Positions 1-4,730 of a stretch of 5,340 nt of DNA are shown here, piece by piece; the first letter of the stretch is position 1; each line of letters begins with the position of its first letter. The position numbers and the translations under genes are program-made. The DNA is taken from positions 1 through 5,340 of the forward strand of contig USEZ01000130.1 of assembly GCA_900553775.1 (NCBI GenBank), in the 5' to 3' direction. This DNA comes from an uncultured Slackia sp. GTDB lineage: Bacteria; Actinomycetota; Coriobacteriia; Coriobacteriales; Eggerthellaceae. The notes beneath the pieces are model-generated. The model was not told the origin of the DNA, did not search any database, and saw nothing but the letters and a program-made list of their open reading frames with translations.

Positions 1-91
1 GAACCGCCTGCGTCGAACCCCATTCGGCGGAAGCGCCCGAAGCGCACGAGCATCCCATGCGTCGCGCCGGCTCAGGCGATTCTTCGTCCAT
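1..91 (-). CDS. Possible 5' end of an unidentified downstream gene, cut by the window edge
   Basis: I do not recognise this protein and its reality is uncertain. An ATG at 91-89 on the minus strand opens a frame of 30 codons that runs off the window without a stop. It begins MDEESPEPARR and is rich in Ser, Ala and Gly, with two Cys. A G-rich AGGGGGG tract at 108-102 could act as a ribosome-binding site, with a rather long 10-nt gap. The ATG lies 39 nt beyond the stop of the ABC ATPase gene and in the same frame as it, so this would be the third gene of a ridA-ATPase transcript. A second frame from a GTG at 117-115 is also open to the edge and looks equally protein-like, and in GC-rich DNA 30 open codons carry little weight. 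No terminator hairpin with a T-run was seen between the ATPase stop and the window edge. Confidence 0.25.
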   Translation of the reverse strand, partial: MDEESPEPARRMGCSCASGASAEWGSTQAV

Positions 92-130
92 TCGCGATAC
101 GCCCCCCTGTCGCACACGCGATCGCAACCC

Positions 131-943
131 CTAGAAAGCCCCGCGCAAGGCATACCAGCCGTCGCGCTCTTCCACACGCAGCGGCGCTTCGAACAGATCG
201 GACATGACCGCATCCGTCAAAAGCCCCCCTTTCGGCCCGTCGGCGCATATCCGCGCGTCTTTTATCAGCACCACGCGGCCGATTGCGGGAATGATGTCTT
301 CGGGATAATGCGTGACCAAGATGATCGCACGTCCTTCGTCGGCCAATTCGCACATGGCCTTTCGTATCTGATACATGCCCTGCGGATCGAGGCCCGTGCA
401 CGGTTCGTCGAAGACAAGCACCTGCGGGTCGTGGACCAATTCGCGCGCGACGAGAACGCGGCGTGCCTGGCCGGTGGAAAGCGTGAGCACATCGCGCTCC
501 GCGACGTCGGCGATGCCGAGGCGCGCGAGCGCGTCGTAGGCCGCCTCGCGCATCGTCTCGCTCGCCTGCACGCCGCGCGGCAGGCCGAGCGTGCCGAAAA
601 AGCCTCCGCATACGATGTCGATCGCGGGAAGATGCACGCTTATCTGACCGTGCATCGAGGAACTCACCACGCCGAAGCACGCCTTGATGTCGGCAAGCGT
701 CGGGCGCTCGTTGCCGCGAAACACCACCGGCGCCTTGTCGCGATACAGCGGCATAACCTCGCGCGTAAGCAATTGTATGAATGTCGATTTGCCCGCGCCG
801 TTCGGCCCGAGCACGGCGATTCCCTCCCCTTCTCCGAGAGCAAGCTCGTCGATATGAAGGATGGTTTTGCCGGCACGCACCACCGATGCGTTCCTGATGC
901 GGAAAAGAGGCTCGGGCGCGCGGCCGGCGACGCACTCATCCAT
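131..943 (-). CDS. ABC transporter ATP-binding protein, ModF/COG1119-like
   Basis: A 270-residue single nucleotide-binding domain that would hydrolyse ATP in the cytoplasm, either driving a membrane partner or acting without one. Seen in order: Walker A GPNGAGKST (residues 46-54), signature LSTGQ (155-159), Walker B VLVFDEP (175-181) with catalytic Glu180, D-loop GLD (184-186) and switch His212 in THYPED. All ATP-hydrolysis residues are present. Where most ABC ATPases have a Q-loop glutamine there is GVVSSSMHG (91-99), as I recall from E. coli ModF-type proteins (VSSS), which is why I place it near COG1119. The start is fixed by a GAGGAA ribosome-binding site at 954-949, inside the end of ridA and 5 nt before the ATG. 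The gene lies 2 nt after the ridA stop, so coupled translation is likely. No permease or binding protein is in view, so the substrate is unknown. The ModF likeness does not by itself imply molybdate. Confidence 0.9.
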   Translation of the reverse strand: MDECVAGRAPEPLFRIRNASVVRAGKTILHIDELALGEGEGIAVLGPNGAGKSTFIQLLTREVMPLYRDKAPVVFRGNERPTLADIKACFGVVSSSMHGQISVHLPAIDIVCGGFFGTLGLPRGVQASETMREAAYDALARLGIADVAERDVLTLSTGQARRVLVARELVHDPQVLVFDEPCTGLDPQGMYQIRKAMCELADEGRAIILVTHYPEDIIPAIGRVVLIKDARICADGPKGGLLTDAVMSDLFEAPLRVEERDGWYALRGAF

Positions 944-945
944 GG

Positions 946-1326
946 CTATTCCTCAAGAGCCGCGATGACCTCGACTTCGACCAGCGCGCCTTTCGGCAGC
1001 TTCTCGACCGCCACGGCGGAACGGGCGGGCAGATGCCCCGAAAACGAGCGCGCATACACTTCGTTGAAGGCCGCGAAGTCGTCCATGTCGTCAAGGAAGC
1101 ACGTGGTTTTGACCACGTGATCGAAATCGGTGCCGGCCGCATCGAGCAAGGCGCCCACGTTCTTCATGACCTGCGCCGCCTGCTCTTCGATCGTGGTTCC
1201 CACCATCTCGCCCGTTGCGGGGTCGAGGGGAATCTGGCCCGACGCGAACAGGAGGTTGCCGACGATATTGCCCTGGACGTAGGGGCCGATGGCCGCCGGA
1301 GCGTTTTTCGTTGCGATGGTTTTCAT
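946..1326 (-). CDS. ridA: RidA family reactive intermediate (enamine/imine) deaminase
   Basis: A 126-residue protein of the RidA/YjgF/UK114 family, the usual family length. RidA trimers in the cytoplasm hydrolyse 2-aminoacrylate and 2-aminocrotonate, released by PLP-dependent serine/threonine dehydratases, to 2-oxoacids and ammonia, protecting other PLP enzymes. Seen: GPY at 14-16 (family Tyr at the active site), FASGQIPLDPATGE at 27-40, Arg102 in PARSAV (the carboxylate-binding Arg required for deaminase activity) and Glu119 in VEVEVIA. These mark it as an active RidA-type member rather than one of the Arg-lacking subgroups. The position of the E. coli active-site-region Cys107 appears to be Ala104 here, a common variation. 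The start has AAAGGA 6 nt upstream (1338-1333). It is divergent from ilvA, whose product makes its substrates, and heads a coupled pair with the ABC ATPase. Confidence 0.95.
   Translation of the reverse strand: MKTIATKNAPAAIGPYVQGNIVGNLLFASGQIPLDPATGEMVGTTIEEQAAQVMKNVGALLDAAGTDFDHVVKTTCFLDDMDDFAAFNEVYARSFSGHLPARSAVAVEKLPKGALVEVEVIAALEE
949..954 (-). promoter_or_regulatory. Ribosome-binding site of the ABC ATPase, embedded in ridA
   Basis: The last two sense codons of ridA, GAG GAA, form a Shine-Dalgarno sequence. The ridA TAG and two further bases then separate it from the ATG of the ATPase. A ribosome finishing ridA would cover this site, so re-initiation or coupled translation is the expected mode. 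Confidence 0.7.
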
Positions 1327-1370
1327 GACGATTCCTTTCCCTCCGCCCTATGCGGATGCGCATCCTGTGT

Positions 1371-1400
1371 TTGTTTCGATCGTCGAAAGTTTTCGAACAA
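1371..1400. repeat. Nested inverted repeats in the ridA/ilvA control region, possible operator
   Basis: TTTCGA (1374-1379), TCGAAA (1383-1388) and TTTCGA (1391-1396) lie in a row with 3-nt and 2-nt spacers, so the middle copy is a perfect inverted partner of both outer ones. The outer flanks, TTGT on the left and ACAA on the right, extend an imperfect dyad over the whole 30 bp. It lies between the two start codons, upstream of the presumed ilvA promoter and inside the presumed ridA leader. A dimeric regulator binding here could act on both genes. No regulator family is identified. Confidence 0.45.
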
Positions 1401-1437
1401 GCGCCGCGATTTCGCGCCGTTCTTCCCTGCGAATCGC

Positions 1438-1443
1438 TATACT
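1438..1443 (+). promoter_or_regulatory. Candidate -10 box of the ilvA promoter
   Basis: TATACT matches five of six -10 consensus bases and would start an ilvA transcript near 1450, with a leader of about 37 nt. No convincing -35 box is seen 16-18 nt upstream, where the sequence is GC-rich, so the promoter may be weak or need an activator. It overlaps the candidate -10 of the opposing ridA promoter almost completely. Confidence 0.4.
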
Positions 1444-1466
1444 ACTTTACTACGCTAAATTGTTAA
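1439..1466 (-). promoter_or_regulatory. Candidate ridA promoter
   Basis: Reading the minus strand, TTAACA (1466-1461, five of six matches to the sigma-70 -35 box) is followed after 16 nt by TAGTAT (1444-1439, four of six matches to the -10 box). A transcript would start near 1432 and have a leader of about 105 nt that includes the inverted repeats at 1371-1400. The match is moderate and made by eye. Confidence 0.4.
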
Positions 1467-1486
1467 AGCATCGCAGGGGATGAAAC

Positions 1487-2698
1487 ATGCTCACGTTGGA
1501 CACATTCGAAGAAGCCTCCGAGAAAGTACGCGAAGTCACGTTGAAGACGGAACTCGTCGAAAGCCCTCATTTCAGCGCTCAGACGGGCAACAAGGTGTTC
1601 TTCAAGCCGGAAAACATGCAGCGCACGGGCGCCTACAAGGTCCGCGGGGCATATTATAAGATCAGCACATTGACCGACGAAGAGCGCGAACGGGGCCTGA
1701 TCACCGCATCGGCCGGCAACCACGCGCAAGGCGTGGCCTTCGCCGCGTCGCGCTGCGGCGTGAAGGCCGTCGTGGTCATGCCCACCACCACGCCGTTGAT
1801 CAAAGTGGAACGCACGAAGCACTACGGCGCCGAGGTGGTGCTCTACGGCGACGTGTACGACGAAGCCTGCGAAAAGGCGCTCGAGTTGGCCGAAGAGCAC
1901 GACTACACCTTCATCCACCCCTTCAACGACCCTGCCGTTGCCACGGGCCAGGGCACGATCGCCATGGAAATCGTGCAGGAGCTGCCGCTGGTCGACACCA
2001 TCTTGGTGCCCGTCGGCGGCGGCGGGCTTGCCACGGGCGTGTCCACCCTCGCGAAGCTGCTCAACCCCCACATCAAGGTCATCGGCGTCGAGCCGGCCGA
2101 TGCCGCCTGCATGAAGGCGTCGCTCGCGGCGGGCCACGTGGTGAAGCTGCCGCACGTCAGCACCATCGCCGACGGCACCGCGGTCCAGCAGCCGGGCGAC
2201 AAGATCTTCCCCTACATCCAGGAAAATCTCGACGACATCATCACCATCGAAGACGACGAGCTGATTGTGGCGTTTTTGGACATGGTGGAAAACCACAAGA
2301 TGGTCGTGGAGAACTCCGGCCTTCTGACCGTGGCCGCGCTGAAGCACCTGCCGGCCGAGAATAAAAAGGTCGTCGCCATCCTGTCGGGCGGCAACATGGA
2401 CGTCATCACCATGTCGTCGGTCATCCAGCACGGCCTGATCATGCGCGACCGCGTGTTCACCGTGTCGGTGCTTCTGCCCGACCGCCCGGGAGAGCTGGTG
2501 CGCGTGGCCACCATCGTGGCCGAAAACGACGGCAACGTGATCAGGCTCGACCACAACCAGTTCGTCAGCACGAATCGCAACGCCGCCGTCGAACTGCGCG
2601 TGACCATCGAAGCGTTCGGCACCGACCACAAGCATCAGATCGTCGAAGCGCTCGAAGCGGGCGGGTTCAAACCGAAACTTATCCAGGCGCACCTCTAG
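1487..2698 (+). CDS. ilvA: Threonine ammonia-lyase (threonine dehydratase), single-ACT medium form
   Basis: A 403-residue cytoplasmic PLP enzyme converting L-threonine to 2-oxobutyrate and ammonia, the committed step to isoleucine. Residues 1-320 are the fold II PLP catalytic domain. Lys51 in GAYKVRGA is the expected Schiff-base lysine, SAGNHAQG (75-82) binds the substrate carboxylate, VGGGG (176-180) grips the PLP phosphate, and SGGN (300-303) faces the PLP ring nitrogen. Residues about 325-402 (FTVSVLLPDRPGEL) are one ACT domain. That separates it from TdcB, about 330 residues without ACT, and from the 514-residue E. coli IlvA with a two-lobed regulatory end. Isoleucine inhibition is expected but not shown. 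The residue before Tyr50 is Ala where Ser is commoner (GSFK). The start is set by AGGGGA 6 nt upstream (1475-1480). A purely catabolic role cannot be excluded, but leuA and leuC downstream favour biosynthesis. Confidence 0.95.
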   Translation: MLTLDTFEEASEKVREVTLKTELVESPHFSAQTGNKVFFKPENMQRTGAYKVRGAYYKISTLTDEERERGLITASAGNHAQGVAFAASRCGVKAVVVMPTTTPLIKVERTKHYGAEVVLYGDVYDEACEKALELAEEHDYTFIHPFNDPAVATGQGTIAMEIVQELPLVDTILVPVGGGGLATGVSTLAKLLNPHIKVIGVEPADAACMKASLAAGHVVKLPHVSTIADGTAVQQPGDKIFPYIQENLDDIITIEDDELIVAFLDMVENHKMVVENSGLLTVAALKHLPAENKKVVAILSGGNMDVITMSSVIQHGLIMRDRVFTVSVLLPDRPGELVRVATIVAENDGNVIRLDHNQFVSTNRNAAVELRVTIEAFGTDHKHQIVEALEAGGFKPKLIQAHL

Positions 2699-2709
2699 GG
2701 GTCGCCTTC

Positions 2710-2738
2710 GCGGCACCGACGGGTCTGCGCCTTATAAA
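2710..2738 (+). promoter_or_regulatory. Possible leuA promoter in the ilvA-leuA gap
   Basis: TATAAA (2733-2738) fits the -10 box at five of six positions. It stands out in GC-rich surroundings and has GCGGCA (three of six) 17 nt upstream. A transcript from near 2745 would give leuA a leader of about 130 nt. There is no hairpin followed by a T-run after ilvA, so read-through from ilvA is equally possible. Confidence 0.3.
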
Positions 2739-2756
2739 TCCATCGTCTCATCTCGC

Positions 2757-2852
2757 TGCGGATGCTTTGTCCGCACGGCTTCTCGCGCGGAAGACGACCG
2801 GATTACCGCGAGGCAGCCTTTCTTCTGAAAATACGCCCGCCGCACGCGGGCG
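2757..2852 (+). promoter_or_regulatory. Structured leader of leuA, GC-rich hairpins before the ribosome-binding site
   Basis: Three stems are visible. TGCGGA (2757-2762) pairs with TCCGCA (2770-2775) around a 7-nt loop. CTCGCG (2782-2787) pairs with CGCGAG (2807-2812) around 19 nt. CGCCCGC (2834-2840) pairs perfectly with GCGGGCG (2846-2852) around a 5-nt loop, ending 8 nt before the leuA ribosome-binding site. CCGCG (2806-2810) could instead pair with CGCGG (2845-2849), so the second and third stems may compete. No T-run follows on the plus strand and no short leucine-rich reading frame was found, so classical leader-peptide attenuation is not supported. Any control would more likely act on translation. 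This stretch holds no gene. Confidence 0.35.
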
Positions 2853-2860
2853 ATGCCGAC

Positions 2861-2867
2861 AAGGAGG
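2861..2867 (+). promoter_or_regulatory. leuA ribosome-binding site, decides the start
   Basis: AAGGAGG is a near-perfect Shine-Dalgarno sequence with a 9-nt gap to the ATG at 2877. It lies downstream of the in-frame ATG at 2853, which therefore cannot use it, and directly abuts the out-of-frame ATG at 2868. The ATG at 2889 is too far away. This supports 2877 as the start. Confidence 0.85.
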
Positions 2868-2876
2868 ATGTCTCTT

Positions 2877-4559
2877 ATGACCGCAGGAATGGCAAACCAC
2901 GCCAAATACATGCCCGGATACTACCTGCCGCCCGAAGAATGCTTCGACTGGGTGCGCAAAGACCGCATCGAAACGGCGCCCAAATGGTGCAGCGTCGATC
3001 TGCGCGACGGCAACCAGGCATTGATCATTCCCATGAGCCTGGAAGAAAAGCTCGAGTTCTTCGAAAAACTCGTCGCCATGGGGTTCAAGGAAATCGAGAT
3101 AGGATTTCCCGCAGCCAGCGAGACGGAATTCGAGCTGGCGCGCACCCTGATCGAAAACGACATGATCCCCGAAGACGTGACCATCCAGGTGCTCACCCAG
3201 GCGCGCGAGCACATCATCAAAAAGACCTTCGCCGCCCTGGAAGGCTGCAAGACGCCCGTGATCGTGCATGTATACAACTCCACGAGCGTGGCGCAGCGCG
3301 AGCAGGTGTTCAAGAAGGACAAAGAGCAGGTCAAGCAGATCGCCATCGAAGGTGCGAAGCTGCTCAAAGAGCTCACCGACTCGGCAGGCCACGACAACTA
3401 CCGCTTCGAATACAGCCCCGAAAGCTTCACGGGCACCGAGCCCGAATACGCCCTGGACGTCTGCAACGCGGTGCTCGACGTGTGGCGGCCCACGCCCGAG
3501 CGCAAAGCCATCATCAACCTGCCCGCCACGGTCGAGATGAGCTCGCCGCATGTCTATGCGAGCCAGATCGAATACATGAGCAAGAACCTGCGCTATCGCG
3601 ACGCCGTGGAAGTGAGCCTGCATCCGCACAACGACCGCGGCACGGGCGTCGCCTGCGCGGAGCTGGGCGTTTTGGCCGGAGCCGACCGCGTCGAAGGCAC
3701 GCTTTTCGGCAATGGCGAGCGCACGGGCAACGTCGACTTGATCACGCTGGCGGGCAACCTGTTCTCCCACGGCGTCGATCCGCTGCTCGATTTCAGCGAC
3801 ATGCCCGCCATCGTCGAGCTCTACGAGCGCGTCACCCGCATGGAGGTGAACCCGCGTTCGCCTTATGCGGGCAAGCTGGTGTTCGCCGCATTCTCGGGCA
3901 GCCACCAAGACGCCATCGCCAAGGGCCTGGCTTGGCGCGAAGAGCACGATCCCGACCACTGGACCTGCCCGTATCTGCCAATCGACCCTTCCGACGTGGG
4001 GCGCCGCTACGAAACCGACGTCATCAGGATCAACAGCCAGAGCGGCAAGGGCGGCATCGGCTACATCCTGGAGAAGAACTACGGCTACATCCTGCCTCCT
4101 AAGATGCGCGAAGAGCTGAGCTACGCCTCCAAAGACGTCTCCGACCACGCGCATAAAGAGCTCGCCCCCGAAGAGGTGAACGAAGTGTTCCATCGCACCT
4201 TCGTCAACCGCGAAGGCCGCCTGGAGCTGCTCGACTTCCACTTCACGCGTGCCAGCAATAACAAGGCGTTCAAGGCGTTCGTGACGGTGAATATCGACGG
4301 CGTCGAGCAGGACGCGGTGGGCAACGGCAACGGCCGCCTCGACTCGGTGTGCGACGCGCTGGCGAAGCTGGGCGTGAAGGCGCATATCGCCACATATAGC
4401 GAGCATGCGCTCGACAAAGGCTCCGACAGCCGGGCGGCGGCCTATGTGGGCATCGACGACGCCGACGGCGGCATCGTCTGGGGTGCGGGCGAGCACTACG
4501 ACATCATCACCGCGTCCATCCTGGGCCTGATTTCGGCCATCAACAGGGCCCAAGCGTAA
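2877..4559 (+). CDS. leuA: 2-isopropylmalate synthase, long (actinobacterial/fungal) type
   Basis: A 560-residue cytoplasmic enzyme condensing acetyl-CoA with 2-oxoisovalerate to 2-isopropylmalate, the first committed step to leucine. Residues about 35-330 form the metal-dependent aldolase-like barrel. CSVDLRDGNQALI (38-50) carries catalytic Arg43 and metal ligand Asp44, HPHNDRG (249-255) gives ligands His249 and His251, and ERTGNVDL (281-288) carries ligand Asn285. GSHQDAI (341-347) and NSQSGKGG (386-393) lie in the linker/subdomain region of the family. Residues about 430-556 are the C-terminal regulatory domain, with GNGNGRLDSVCDAL (483-496), where leucine is expected to inhibit. The WCSVDLRDGNQ and SFTGTEPEYAL (183-193) motifs place it with the Mycobacterium/Corynebacterium/yeast form rather than the E. 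coli form. An ATG eight codons upstream (2853) lies before the ribosome-binding site and is rejected. Homocitrate or citramalate synthase is unlikely given these long-type LeuA signatures and leuC next door. Confidence 0.96.
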   Translation: MTAGMANHAKYMPGYYLPPEECFDWVRKDRIETAPKWCSVDLRDGNQALIIPMSLEEKLEFFEKLVAMGFKEIEIGFPAASETEFELARTLIENDMIPEDVTIQVLTQAREHIIKKTFAALEGCKTPVIVHVYNSTSVAQREQVFKKDKEQVKQIAIEGAKLLKELTDSAGHDNYRFEYSPESFTGTEPEYALDVCNAVLDVWRPTPERKAIINLPATVEMSSPHVYASQIEYMSKNLRYRDAVEVSLHPHNDRGTGVACAELGVLAGADRVEGTLFGNGERTGNVDLITLAGNLFSHGVDPLLDFSDMPAIVELYERVTRMEVNPRSPYAGKLVFAAFSGSHQDAIAKGLAWREEHDPDHWTCPYLPIDPSDVGRRYETDVIRINSQSGKGGIGYILEKNYGYILPPKMREELSYASKDVSDHAHKELAPEEVNEVFHRTFVNREGRLELLDFHFTRASNNKAFKAFVTVNIDGVEQDAVGNGNGRLDSVCDALAKLGVKAHIATYSEHALDKGSDSRAAAYVGIDDADGGIVWGAGEHYDIITASILGLISAINRAQA

Positions 4560-4606
4560 TCACGGAAAGCAAGACCGGGCGAAGCGCGGCGGATCGGCAA
4601 CCGCAA

Positions 4607-4679
4607 ACGGCGCAAAAGCACGGCGCGCGAACGGGCGCCGTGCGCCGTGCGCCGACACGCCTCCTGCGCACGGCGCACG
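4607..4679 (+). repeat. Array of the 7-mer ACGGCGC and its complement GCGCCGT
   Basis: ACGGCGC occurs at 4607-4613, 4620-4626 and 4670-4676. The complement GCGCCGT occurs in tandem at 4635-4641 and 4642-4648, followed by GCGCCGA at 4649-4655. The longer form GCACGGCGC occurs twice (4618, 4668), and GCGCCGTGC occurs twice, overlapping by two bases (4635, 4642). Every direct copy can pair with either inverted copy, which gives the overlapping stems of this gap. It could be a local duplication or a copy of a dispersed palindromic repeat. Confidence 0.7.
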
Positions 4680-4681
4680 AC

Positions 4682-4705
4682 CGAAGCGGGCCGAAAGCCG
4701 CTTCG
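4682..4705 (+). other. 8-bp hairpin upstream of the leuC start
   Basis: CGAAGCGG (4682-4689) pairs with CCGCTTCG (4698-4705) around the loop GCCGAAAG. It ends 25 nt before the leuC ATG and is not followed by a T-run, so it is not a typical terminator. Its right arm can pair instead with 4577-4586 to form a longer 10-bp helix enclosing the whole intergenic structure. Confidence 0.5.
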
Positions 4706-4730
4706 CCCTCGACAGAACGGCAGGTTCACC

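Larger units (their letters stand above)
4560..4730 (+). promoter_or_regulatory. leuA-leuC intergenic region with competing hairpins, candidate cis-regulatory RNA
   Basis: This 171-nt gap holds no ATG before leuC and no recognisable gene. It contains: a 9-bp stem (4618-4626 with 4635-4643, 8-nt loop); a perfect 14-bp stem (4639-4652 with 4666-4679, 13-nt loop) sharing 4639-4643 with the first; an 8-bp hairpin (4682-4689 with 4698-4705); and a 10-bp long-range complement, GGGCGAAGCG (4577-4586) with CGCTTCGCCC (4699-4708), which excludes the 8-bp hairpin. The segments could therefore form alternative folds ending 22-25 nt before the leuC ATG. No T-run follows any stem, so an intrinsic terminator is not seen. 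Roles in translation control, mRNA processing/stability or Rho-dependent attenuation are possible. No known riboswitch motif was recognised. Confidence 0.5.

Noticed and set aside
308..1120. 270-codon plus-strand frame opposite the ABC ATPase and ridA
   Set aside because: It overlaps two clearly coding minus-strand genes and shows no motif of its own.
1634..1650. Ala in place of Ser before the PLP lysine of IlvA (GAYK rather than GSFK)
   Set aside because: I recall this variant from other bacterial threonine ammonia-lyases of the single-ACT type. The lysine and all other PLP motifs are intact, so I do not treat it as a defect.
1463..2716. 417-codon open frame on the minus strand across ilvA
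   Set aside because: It is antisense to a complete threonine ammonia-lyase with intact motifs. The composition is typical of a shadow frame and there is no domain.
2796..2812. T-box-like ACCGCG in the leuA leader
   Set aside because: Only the ACCGCG half of the T-box consensus is present. The tRNA-binding UGGN is replaced by GATT, and no Stem I with a specifier loop could be recognised.
2853..2876. Upstream in-frame ATG as the leuA start (eight extra codons)
   Set aside because: It lies before the AAGGAGG ribosome-binding site at 2861-2867 and overlaps the base of the 7-bp hairpin, while the ATG at 2877 has ideal spacing.
2762..4102. 446-codon plus-strand frame overlapping leuA in another frame, starting in the leuA leader
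   Set aside because: It is extremely Arg/Ala/His-rich, has no domain, and most of it lies inside leuA. Its first codons (MLCPHGFSRG) were considered as a leader peptide, but there is no nearby stop or leucine run.
2748..4553. 601-codon open frame on the minus strand across leuA
   Set aside because: It is the mirror of leuA in GC-rich DNA, with His/Asp/Val/Gly-rich composition produced by GTG/GAC/CTC codons read in reverse. It has no recognisable domain, while the plus strand encodes a full LeuA with catalytic motifs.
4618..4679. Intrinsic transcription terminator after leuA
   Set aside because: The stems are strong but none is followed by a T-run, and leuC continues the pathway on the same strand, so read-through is more likely.
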